A DNA stretch of 64,000 nt from Pararhodonellum marinum. GTDB taxonomy: Bacteria; Bacteroidota; Bacteroidia; Cytophagales; Cyclobacteriaceae. Both the position numbers and the translations under genes were made by a program. This document shows, piece by piece, positions 25,847 to 33,267 of the stretch (the first letter of the stretch is position 1; every line of letters begins with the position of its first letter). The notes beneath the pieces are model-generated. The model saw only the letters and a list, made by a program, of their open reading frames with translations. It was not told the origin of the DNA and ran no database searches. The stretch lies in contig NZ_JACEFJ010000015.1 of the NCBI RefSeq assembly GCF_015354735.1, positions 1 to 64,000 on the forward strand, given 5' to 3'.

Positions 25847-27016
25847 TCAGGATTGTTTTGATAAGCAGATTTTAGGTACTTCTTCGACTGAGACTGCGGT
25901 TAACTTATTTTGCTTTAAGCCAAATAGAGGCCTGATAAACTTCCATCTACGGATACCATATTCATATAGTAGAAGCGATATTCCAAAGGTTCCAAAAACC
26001 ATCAGGGTAAATTTAGAAAGTAATCCCCAATCTAGATTCATTAAATAGTACCCTAAAGTTATTGTTACTGTTTGATGTAAAATATAAAATGGGTACACTG
26101 CCTCATTGGCATAAGACAGGAATGTATTTCTGCCGTTCAAATATGAAGCAGCAAATCCAAATATGGTCATTATCCAAGACCAGGTATTGAATGCTCTTAC
26201 CAAAGACTCCAAATAATAAATTAATGGAGATCGTTCAAAAACAAGCCAAATTAAAAGCAAAAAACTAAATCCCAAAATACCACATAGCAGGTAAATTTTG
26301 CGGTGGTGCATTACTGTTTTCCAAAAGGTCTCCTTTATTGAAATAAAAATAAAGCCGAGGAAAAATAGAGTAATATAGTTTATTAAGTTAAACCAATCTC
26401 CCACTAAAGCATGAGTGGAAGGATAATTTGGGGCTAAAATAGAGTTATAAATAAATAAAGGAAAGATTAAGCAAAACAATCCAAAGGGAGAGGAGGCAAG
26501 CCTTTCAGTTAGTTTAAGTAATAGGTTTTCTTTATGGTTCCTTAAGTATAGAAAAATTGGAACCAAAATCAAAGAGAAGATTAACAGATATGGTAAGAAC
26601 CAAAGGTGGTGCCAAGATAAATTCCCTTCCGGATAACTTCCAAGGAATGTTTTTGAAGGCCAAAATTCGAAGTAATTTCCCGTGAATTCCAACGTGCTAA
26701 GGCGTTCAAAATATACCTGTGGAGGGACAATAAACAACATCCCAACCAAAAGAGGAAGAAAGAGCCTCCATATCCGTTCTTTAATAAATGAGAAACCGCT
26801 TTTTTTTGATAAGGCATAGTAGGTTCCCATTCCTGAAATAACAAAAAGTATAGGTAATCTCCACTGGTTTACAAATAGCATAGGCCATTTTAAATTAGGA
26901 TATAAAATATTGTTTTTGAGGTGGTAATCCCATGGAACGAAGAACATACCAACATGATAAAATATAAGAATACTGAAAACAATAACCCTAAGCCAATCCA
27001 AGTCGTTTCTGCGCAT
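25847..27016 (-). CDS. Acyltransferase family 3 membrane protein
   Basis: 389 residues with about ten transmembrane segments. The N-terminus reads MRRNDLDWLRVIVFSILIFY followed by HVGMFF: the Arg-x10-His pattern of OafA/OpgC-like acyltransferases, with His21 as the likely catalytic residue, and RLPILFVISGMGTYYAL follows. It should O-acylate a sugar or glycan at the inner membrane. It is divergent from the TonB receptor at 27407, and each has its own GTTC-N14-GAAC promoter. Confidence 0.9.
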   Translation of the reverse strand: MRRNDLDWLRVIVFSILIFYHVGMFFVPWDYHLKNNILYPNLKWPMLFVNQWRLPILFVISGMGTYYALSKKSGFSFIKERIWRLFLPLLVGMLFIVPPQVYFERLSTLEFTGNYFEFWPSKTFLGSYPEGNLSWHHLWFLPYLLIFSLILVPIFLYLRNHKENLLLKLTERLASSPFGLFCLIFPLFIYNSILAPNYPSTHALVGDWFNLINYITLFFLGFIFISIKETFWKTVMHHRKIYLLCGILGFSFLLLIWLVFERSPLIYYLESLVRAFNTWSWIMTIFGFAASYLNGRNTFLSYANEAVYPFYILHQTVTITLGYYLMNLDWGLLSKFTLMVFGTFGISLLLYEYGIRRWKFIRPLFGLKQNKLTAVSVEEVPKICLSKQS

Positions 27017-27041
27017 CTTCTTTTAGTTTTTTTGAATGTAT

Positions 27042-27091
27042 AAAACTACATTCTGAGAGAGTATTGAATGTTCAGCTTTTCAAACCAGAAC
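27042..27091 (-). promoter_or_regulatory. Promoter with GTTC-N14-GAAC operator (site C)
   Basis: The perfect arms GTTC and GAAC at 27070-27073 and 27088-27091 enclose core TTTGAAAAG (minus strand). A -7 box TAGTTTTA lies at 27042-27049, 24 bp from the G of GAAC. Downstream gene: acyltransferase, start 27016. Confidence 0.6.
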
Positions 27092-27277
27092 GTTTTCATT
27101 TTGGCATTGAATGCCATTATATCATGGTCTGCATGAGGTTCTCCACAACTCATTCTTTTCATTTTTCTTTTGATTCTCAACAATCAAAAACACCTCTACT
27201 GTACTGGTTTCCCTCATTTTACATAACTACTTGAAAATTAATGGGGTGTTAATTCTTTTCACTTTTTAAAAAATTGG

Positions 27278-27328
27278 GTTCCACTTTTCTAAATCGGACA
27301 TTTTAAATGGCCCAGTACCCCAATTTTG
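27278..27328 (+). promoter_or_regulatory. Promoter with GTTC-N14-GGAC operator (site D)
   Basis: GTTC at 27278-27281, core CTTTTCTAAA, GGAC at 27296-27299, -7 box CAATTTTG at 27321-27328 (25 bp). Downstream gene: TonB receptor, start 27407. Confidence 0.6.
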
Positions 27329-27406
27329 AAGGGAATTCGAATCGGGAATCAAAGAAATTTCAAGTACGATCAAACTAAAATATTTATCATTTAAAAAAAA
27401 ACCACG

Positions 27407-29734
27407 ATGAGAAAAACCACATTAATTATCCTTTTACTTTTTCTGAGTTTTGGCCTTTTGGAGGCTCAACAGGAAAAAATGACCCTAAGCGGTTATGTCC
27501 GGGATGCATCCACTGGCGAAGAACTAATCGGAGCAACAGTCCTGATTAAAGGCTCCTCGGAAGGGGCCATCACTAATTTGTATGGATTTTATTCCATATC
27601 TCTGAATCCTGGCCACCAAACTGTTTCAGTAAGCTACCTGGGATTTGAATCCGGGTCATTTGACATTGATTTGCAAGCTGATCTCAATTTTTCCATAGAA
27701 TTGATGCCAGCCAATCTTTCACTGGAATTGGTTGAAGTTTCGGCTATTGCAAATGACGAAAAAATACTGGAAATCGGAAGCGGTATAGAAAGAGTCTCCA
27801 TGGATCAGATGAGAAAAATGCCAAAGTTGTTGGGTGAAGTTGATCTGATCAGAAACATCCAACTTCTCCCTGGCATTTCCACCGTAGGAGAGGGGACTTC
27901 AGGTTTTAATGTAAGAGGAGGTGGAGCCGACGAAAACCTGATTTTGCTTGATGAAGCTACGGTCTTCAATGCCGCGCACGTGATGGGATTTTTTTCAGTA
28001 TTCAATTCAGATGCGATCAAAGATGTCATAATCTATAAAGGTGGATTACCGGCACAGTATGGTGGAAGGTTATCTTCCGTACTTGATGTAAGGCAATTGG
28101 AAGGCAATTCGAAAAAGATACAAATCAAAGGTGGCATAGGGCTATTGAGCAGTAGGTTGACGGTGGAAGGTCCCATCCAAAAAGATAAAACATCATTTTT
28201 GCTAGCAGGCAGACGCTCTTATATGGATGTATTTACTAGACTATCGGGGGATGAAGAACTGAAAAACAACAGCCTCTATTTCTATGATTTCAATGCTAAG
28301 GTGAACCATAAGTTTTCAGACAAAGACAGGGTTTTCCTTTCCTATTATTCCGGCAATGATGTAATGAAGTTGGGTGATCTGTTCAGCAGCAGTTGGGGAA
28401 ACAACACCATGACCTTTAGATGGAACCATGTGTTTAACCCAAGGTTGTTTACCAATATCACCGTGACCAATAGCAATTATTTTTACCATATCATAGGCAG
28501 TCATGGTCCTGATGCTTGGGATTGGAAATCGAGCATCCTAAACCAGACTTTTAAGGCTGATGCTGCCTATTTTGTAAACCCCACCAGGACGATAGATTTT
28601 GGCCTGCAATCAAATATGCAGGATTATGTTCCTGGAACTATCCTGCCAACCAGTGAAGAATCTGCGGTGAATTCGATAGAAATGGCCAAAGAACATGCCA
28701 TCGAATCAGGAGCTTATGTTTCCTGGAATGAAAGAATCAATGAACAATGGAAATTTGAATTGGGGCTCAGGTACGCGGACTTCAGAAGACTTGGCGGAAC
28801 TCAATATATTTATCAGGATGGTGTGATGGATAGAGATGCGATTATTGACTCAGTCAGTTTTGCAAGACATCAGACCATGGCCAGCTACAATGGTTTGGAA
28901 CCAAGGTTTAACCTGAGCTTCACCCCAAACAAATCCACAGCAATTAAGGCAAGCTTTCACAGGGCAAACCAGTTTGTACACCTGATTTCGAATACCAATT
29001 CCCCTTCTCCAATAGATGTCTGGAAGCCATCCAATGCTTATCTAAAACCAGCACAGGTAGACCAAGTATCCTTGGGACTGGTGCGAGGTATTAAGAACAA
29101 TAATTTTGAACTGGTTGTGGAGGGATATTACAAAGATTACAGAAGGGTGTTGGACTTTAAAGATGGTGCTCGGTTAACTTTCAATGAAACCTTGGAGACA
29201 GAAGTGTTGGAAGGAATAGGAAGGGCTTATGGGTTAGAGGCCTCTGTAGAAAAAAAGGAAGGGAGATTAACAGGACGTATCAGCTATACCCTCTCCAGGT
29301 CAGAAAGAAAGGTGGCTGGAATCAATCAGGGCGAGTGGTATAGGGCCAATTTTGACAAACCTCATGACCTAAGTATTTACGGTTTGTACCAGCTCAATAA
29401 AAAGTGGGACTTCTCTGCCAATTTTGTTATGGCATCAGGAAGGCCATTTACCCAACCGATCGGAAAGTACGAATGGGATGGAATGGTCTTGCCTGTGATG
29501 GGAGAAAGGAATGCACATAGGATTCCTACCTATCATAGGCTGGATGTTTCGGCCAATTTAAATCCGGAGGGGAAAAGGGGGTCATGGAGCTTTGGATTAT
29601 ATAATGTCTATGCCAGGAGAAATGCCTACTCGATCTTTTTCAGACAACAAGAAGCTTCACCCCAGACTGAAGCCGTGAGACTCTCAATTTTAGGATCAGT
29701 GATCCCAAGTGTTACCTATAACTTTAAATTTTAA
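27407..29734 (+). CDS. TonB-dependent receptor
   Basis: 775 residues: signal peptide (about 1-21), a carboxypeptidase-regulatory-like beta-sandwich (about 24-105, LSGYVRDASTGEELIGATVL), plug domain (about 130-230, with GGGADENLILLDEATVFNAA) and an outer-membrane barrel ending in aromatic TYNFKF. It is a TonB-energised importer of an unknown ligand. The DUF4249 lipoprotein gene follows after 5 bp; these two families are regularly paired in Bacteroidota, so they likely form one surface complex. The promoter carries operator site D. Confidence 0.93.
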   Translation: MRKTTLIILLLFLSFGLLEAQQEKMTLSGYVRDASTGEELIGATVLIKGSSEGAITNLYGFYSISLNPGHQTVSVSYLGFESGSFDIDLQADLNFSIELMPANLSLELVEVSAIANDEKILEIGSGIERVSMDQMRKMPKLLGEVDLIRNIQLLPGISTVGEGTSGFNVRGGGADENLILLDEATVFNAAHVMGFFSVFNSDAIKDVIIYKGGLPAQYGGRLSSVLDVRQLEGNSKKIQIKGGIGLLSSRLTVEGPIQKDKTSFLLAGRRSYMDVFTRLSGDEELKNNSLYFYDFNAKVNHKFSDKDRVFLSYYSGNDVMKLGDLFSSSWGNNTMTFRWNHVFNPRLFTNITVTNSNYFYHIIGSHGPDAWDWKSSILNQTFKADAAYFVNPTRTIDFGLQSNMQDYVPGTILPTSEESAVNSIEMAKEHAIESGAYVSWNERINEQWKFELGLRYADFRRLGGTQYIYQDGVMDRDAIIDSVSFARHQTMASYNGLEPRFNLSFTPNKSTAIKASFHRANQFVHLISNTNSPSPIDVWKPSNAYLKPAQVDQVSLGLVRGIKNNNFELVVEGYYKDYRRVLDFKDGARLTFNETLETEVLEGIGRAYGLEASVEKKEGRLTGRISYTLSRSERKVAGINQGEWYRANFDKPHDLSIYGLYQLNKKWDFSANFVMASGRPFTQPIGKYEWDGMVLPVMGERNAHRIPTYHRLDVSANLNPEGKRGSWSFGLYNVYARRNAYSIFFRQQEASPQTEAVRLSILGSVIPSVTYNFKF

Positions 29735-29739
29735 CGATA

Positions 29740-30582
29740 ATGAAAACTATAAAGAATGTATTGATCAGTTTTTCCATGGTATTCATGTTATCCTGTATGG
29801 ATACAATAGAATTGGATGTGAAATCTTATGAACCCATGGTGGTGGTAGATGGAGAAATAAATAATATGGATGATATGCAGTCACTTAGATTGTCCATTAC
29901 CCAGCCGTATTTTCAAAGTGGCCAAAAGGAAATCATTGAAGAAGCTGTGGTCAACCTGTATGAAAATGATCATCTTATTGGCACCTATGCTTACAACAAG
30001 GAAGGGGAATATTCATTGGAATACAGAGGGAAAATCGGAAATGAATATAACGTAGAGATCACTTTACCACATTTAGCAGAACATACGCACCTGAGTGGAA
30101 AAGTGATCAAAAGTAAAGCAGAGAAGTTGGAATCTGTTTCAGAAATTACTGCTTTGAGGTACGAATTCAAAGAGGAAAGTCTGGTTTTTGAAGAAGGGTA
30201 TTATCTTTTGATAGATACTTATGATCCAAAAGGAAAAGGGAACAACTACCGATGGAAAGTGGCCGTGAACGGTGTTGTTTCGAATGATCCACGCCATATC
30301 CTGGTAATGGAAGATGATAGGGTGGATGGCAATTTGATAACCGGACTTGATCTGACCTATGACCCATTTCAGGAAGGTGATGAAATTGTGGTTTACCAAC
30401 AATCCATCAGCAATAAATTTTACCAGTATTTATTCGACATCTACATGCAGGCACTGACCCAGGAGAGTTTCTTCGATTCGCCTGCCTATAATCCCAAGTC
30501 GAATTTGATTTCCGATATTCCGGTTGTAGGGTATTTTAACGCCAGTGCCTATCATTCTGCAAGTATCATCATGGGAGAATAG
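29740..30582 (+). CDS. DUF4249 lipoprotein
   Basis: 280 residues with a lipoprotein signal (SMVFMLSC, Cys19). The start of the mature part (DTIELDVKSYEPMVVVDGEI) is the DUF4249 signature, and the family is a beta-sandwich found next to TonB receptors. It is co-transcribed with the receptor (5-bp gap) and is presumably its surface-exposed partner. The ligand is not known. Confidence 0.88.
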   Translation: MKTIKNVLISFSMVFMLSCMDTIELDVKSYEPMVVVDGEINNMDDMQSLRLSITQPYFQSGQKEIIEEAVVNLYENDHLIGTYAYNKEGEYSLEYRGKIGNEYNVEITLPHLAEHTHLSGKVIKSKAEKLESVSEITALRYEFKEESLVFEEGYYLLIDTYDPKGKGNNYRWKVAVNGVVSNDPRHILVMEDDRVDGNLITGLDLTYDPFQEGDEIVVYQQSISNKFYQYLFDIYMQALTQESFFDSPAYNPKSNLISDIPVVGYFNASAYHSASIIMGE

Positions 30583-30628
30583 AAAGGGTTGTTTTGGAAA
30601 AATGATCCTTGGATTTCTTAACAAACCA

Positions 30629-30668
30629 TTTCCCCTTGGTGTGTAATTCATGGCACACCAAGGGGAAA
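30629..30668. terminator. Bidirectional terminator
   Basis: TTTCCCCTTGGTGTG and CACACCAAGGGGAAA form a perfect 15-bp stem with a 10-nt loop, between the convergent DUF4249 gene and the barrel gene at 30676. Confidence 0.85.
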
Positions 30669-30675
30669 TTTACTT

Positions 30676-31386
30676 TTAAAATAAAAACCTCCAAGTCAGA
30701 TTGATAGGTCTGATTTTTTCAACATTTCCGGCTGTCAAAGGCGAGTTGAATTGGTAGGTGAAACCGAAAGTAGAGGCATTGAGGATTTCCAGTTTTTTGA
30801 AGTAATTGCCCTTAAAGCCCAGCATCAGTTCAACCTGAAGGTTAAATGGACTGGCCAAATCTGACAAATTGATGGTTTGGTTCTCATTATTCTCTCGGTA
30901 AGCAAATGTGGTGCTGAGGTTGAAGCCACCCCTTAATCCTGTTTGAAGGAAGATATTAGACGTTTGTTTGCTGCTGTTTTCCCTAAAATAAAATCTGGCT
31001 TGTGTGGATAGGTTAAGACTGTTTTGAAAGATCCTCGTATATTTTACACCTTCTTGGGCCTGGATAAAAATATTGGTGTTTTCCTCCATTACTGGATAAA
31101 AATCCAAATTGTAAGTCAATCTCTCCAGTTCTAAGCCCGTAATGAATGACAGCCTTTTGTTGAATGGCAATTCCTTCATCAGGCCTATTTGAACATTACC
31201 ATGTCCATCCTGGTAGAAGTTATCAGGTACTCCTTGTAAAAAGCTGACGCCGGCACCAAAGCTGAAGTAGGTTTGGGATTTATAGGGTTTTTTGGAATAT
31301 GTGACTTCATCCTGTGCCATTAGATGTTGGCTTAAGACAAATAAAAGAAAGAAAATGGGAGCTTTGGTAAATCTGATTGTTTTCAT
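30676..31386 (-). CDS. Outer-membrane beta-barrel protein
   Basis: 236 residues, signal peptide (about 1-24, ending LMAQ) and a beta-barrel made of amphipathic strands ending in an aromatic residue (NLTWRFLF). No closer family is recognised. Its promoter (31413-31456) has exactly the same TTAAC-N4-GTCAA site at the same distance as the promoter of the small membrane protein at 32184, and the Crp/Fnr gene lies between the two. Confidence 0.8.
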   Translation of the reverse strand: MKTIRFTKAPIFFLLFVLSQHLMAQDEVTYSKKPYKSQTYFSFGAGVSFLQGVPDNFYQDGHGNVQIGLMKELPFNKRLSFITGLELERLTYNLDFYPVMEENTNIFIQAQEGVKYTRIFQNSLNLSTQARFYFRENSSKQTSNIFLQTGLRGGFNLSTTFAYRENNENQTINLSDLASPFNLQVELMLGFKGNYFKKLEILNASTFGFTYQFNSPLTAGNVEKIRPINLTWRFLF

Positions 31387-31412
31387 TTTTGTAGCTGTTT
31401 GTTTTACAGGTA

Positions 31413-31456
31413 CAAAGGTGGGGTCAAGAGACGCATTAAAAATTGACCTATGTTAA
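31413..31456 (-). promoter_or_regulatory. Promoter with Crp/Fnr-type site
   Basis: TTAAC-ATAG-GTCAA at 31443-31456 (minus) is followed at 31413-31420 by the -7 box CACCTTTG. The site centre is about 41.5 bp upstream of the inferred start. A 20-bp stretch ending in TTTTT is shared with 32121-32140. Confidence 0.7.
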
Positions 31457-31463
31457 GAAGATG

Positions 31464-32078
31464 CTAGCGCTCATCCAAAATCTTTTTTCTTATCCGGCTG
31501 AGTGATTCAGGTTTGACATTAAGATAAGATGCCAGAAACTTAAGGGGTACTTGTTCTAAATATATAGGATATTTCTCCATCAACTTGATATATCTTTCTT
31601 GGGCAGAATCTGTCATTAAAGAGATTTCCCTTTGCTCTCTCCATATGTAATACTGTTCCACCGCAGTTCTACCAAACTTGTTGCTTTCCGGATAATACAA
31701 GTAAAGTTGCTGCAAAAAATCATAATGTATGGAGGCCAATACACAATCTTCCAAAGCTTGTATAAAAAACATGGAAGGCTCTTGTTGGATAAAGCTGGAG
31801 TACGAACAGTTAAATTCGTGCTGGAAGGAGAAATCAAATGATTTTTCCTCTCCTTTGACCATTACATAATGTCTGGTGCATCCTGAAATAACAATGGAAA
31901 GAAAACGCTCCGTTTCTCCCTCATTTAAAATAAAGTCTCCTTTAAGATAATTCCTGATTTTGAAACCCTGTTTGAATACTTCCCATTGTTCATCAGTCAA
32001 AGGGAGGTAATCATACAAAAGCTCTCTTGCTGCATGTAGATGTTGTTCATATTCTACTTCCGAAAGTCTTCTATCCAT
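31464..32078 (-). CDS. Crp/Fnr-family transcriptional regulator
   Basis: 204 residues from ATG 32078 (MDRRLSEVEYEQHL); the longer reading to 32201 would overlap the divergent promoter. It has an N-terminal cyclic-nucleotide-binding-like beta-roll (about 30-130) and a C-terminal winged helix (VPLKFLASYLNVKPESLSRI). There is no cysteine cluster. It is divergent from 32184 and upstream of 30676. Both of these genes carry the same Fnr-like dyad in their promoters, so it most likely activates both and perhaps itself. Confidence 0.87.
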   Translation of the reverse strand: MDRRLSEVEYEQHLHAARELLYDYLPLTDEQWEVFKQGFKIRNYLKGDFILNEGETERFLSIVISGCTRHYVMVKGEEKSFDFSFQHEFNCSYSSFIQQEPSMFFIQALEDCVLASIHYDFLQQLYLYYPESNKFGRTAVEQYYIWREQREISLMTDSAQERYIKLMEKYPIYLEQVPLKFLASYLNVKPESLSRIRKKILDER

Positions 32079-32106
32079 GTAGGGATTAAGGTTCAGTTTG
32101 ATTTCC

Positions 32107-32165
32107 AAGTTAAGGATTAACTTAACATAGGTCAATTTTTGGCGGTTTTGGGTCGCATACCTTTG
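32107..32165 (+). promoter_or_regulatory. Divergent promoter with two dyads
   Basis: AAGTTAA-GGA-TTAACTT (32107-32123) is a perfect inverted repeat nearer the Crp/Fnr gene. TTAAC-ATAG-GTCAA (32122-32135) is a Fnr-like dyad. The -7 box TACCTTTG (32158-32165) serves the plus-strand gene at 32184. The dyad centre lies 29.5 bp before the box, identical to 31413-31456. Confidence 0.7.
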
Positions 32166-32183
32166 TAAAACAAACCAAACATA

Positions 32184-32450
32184 ATGAAAATGAAAATTCA
32201 ATTTACATTCGGAAGCCTAAAAGGGCTATATGTGATTGCTTACCTGTTGCTCTTTGGTGGATTATTGAGGCTGTTTTCCGGCCTGTATGATTTTTTCAAA
32301 GTTCAGTCAAAATTGGACCTTCTTGAAAAATTTGACTTTCTGGTAGAAAATGCCCTTTTATTTGGCCTTAACGGCCTGATTTTGTTTTTAATCTTAAAAT
32401 GGATGGCAGCAAATCTCAGAGGAAAAGATTTTGAAATGAGTCTGAAATAA
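32184..32450 (+). CDS. Small membrane protein
   Basis: 88 residues with two hydrophobic segments (about 12-30 and 52-68). No family is recognised; the layout recalls half of a DUF2975-like membrane protein. A second small membrane gene follows after 24 bp, in the same unit. Expression is probably set by the neighbouring Crp/Fnr regulator through the site at 32122-32135. Confidence 0.65.
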   Translation: MKMKIQFTFGSLKGLYVIAYLLLFGGLLRLFSGLYDFFKVQSKLDLLEKFDFLVENALLFGLNGLILFLILKWMAANLRGKDFEMSLK

Positions 32451-32474
32451 TTATCAAAAAAAAATAAAGTTGAA

Positions 32475-32705
32475 ATGAACAGATCAAAATACAATTCAGC
32501 ATATCCATTTATCAACATCCTTTCCAATATATTTCTGGTGTGTGGGATAGTCCTTATTTCTTTGGAAATAGTGGTGTTCTTTAGATCAAAAGACTATTCC
32601 ATGGTGGATTCAAGTGATAAATTTTTTATGATAATCTTGATGTTTTTATGGTATGTGGGATTACGGTATTTTAATAAAAGATATATCAATAAGCATGAAA
32701 GTTAA
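32475..32705 (+). CDS. Small membrane protein
   Basis: 76 residues with two hydrophobic segments (about 13-33 and 47-62) and a basic tail (RYFNKRYINKHES). The family is not recognised. It follows 32184-32450 by 24 bp and is probably co-transcribed, so the two may work together in the inner membrane. Confidence 0.6.
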   Translation: MNRSKYNSAYPFINILSNIFLVCGIVLISLEIVVFFRSKDYSMVDSSDKFFMIILMFLWYVGLRYFNKRYINKHES

Positions 32706-32812
32706 AACAATGACTGACCTAAATGATGGCTGGTTTCAATAGAGTTTGAGTATTTAAATGATTTGTTTGTGCCTATTTAAACTAACTAGGTTTAATGTTT
32801 TCGGGACAATTA

Positions 32813-32845
32813 AAAAAAAGCCGGCATGGTCTGTCCATGTCGGCT
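32813..32845 (-). terminator. Terminator of the 32868 gene
   Basis: AGCCGACATGG and CCATGCCGGCT pair (one G-U) around a 5-nt loop, followed on the minus strand by a run of eight T. Confidence 0.85.
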
Positions 32846-32867
32846 ATTAACTTTATTAGTTAACTAT

Positions 32868-33176
32868 TTAGATAGGCGAACTCAGGTTTTGTCCTAAAAC
32901 CTCACATAACTCCTGCAGTTCATGCTCATCGAATTCTTTTTCCATTACAGCCCAATGGCTTGCCTGAATTCCCAAAGGGTCAAGGATAAACAGGGCAACA
33001 AAGGCACCTGCTATGCTGGCTTTTCTAGAATCAGTATTCAGCCTTTCAGGTTTGCTTTCCATTGGACTTGCCAATAATTCATTGGGGTGGTGCAAGGCTT
33101 TATCTATTGCCTGGAGAACTTCTATTTTTAGATAGCTTTTCAAATTTGTCAAGGTTGAATTTTTAATATTTTTCAT
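32868..33176 (-). CDS. Hypothetical protein
   Basis: 102 residues, no signal peptide. The central part is mildly hydrophobic (ASIAGAFVALFILDPLGIQA) and the C-terminus is acidic (EKEFDEHELQELCEVL). No family is recognised. It has a good terminator and its own spacer on both sides, so it is a single-gene unit. It precedes the TonB receptor gene by position but shares no evident operator with it. Confidence 0.6.
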   Translation of the reverse strand: MKNIKNSTLTNLKSYLKIEVLQAIDKALHHPNELLASPMESKPERLNTDSRKASIAGAFVALFILDPLGIQASHWAVMEKEFDEHELQELCEVLGQNLSSPI

Positions 33177-33267
33177 GGTTTTATGAATTTATGGTTGATT
33201 GGTCATCGACCTGGATTTTCATTATCCACAATTGGTCTCTGACCGGAAATTTTTCTATGTTTGTTGG

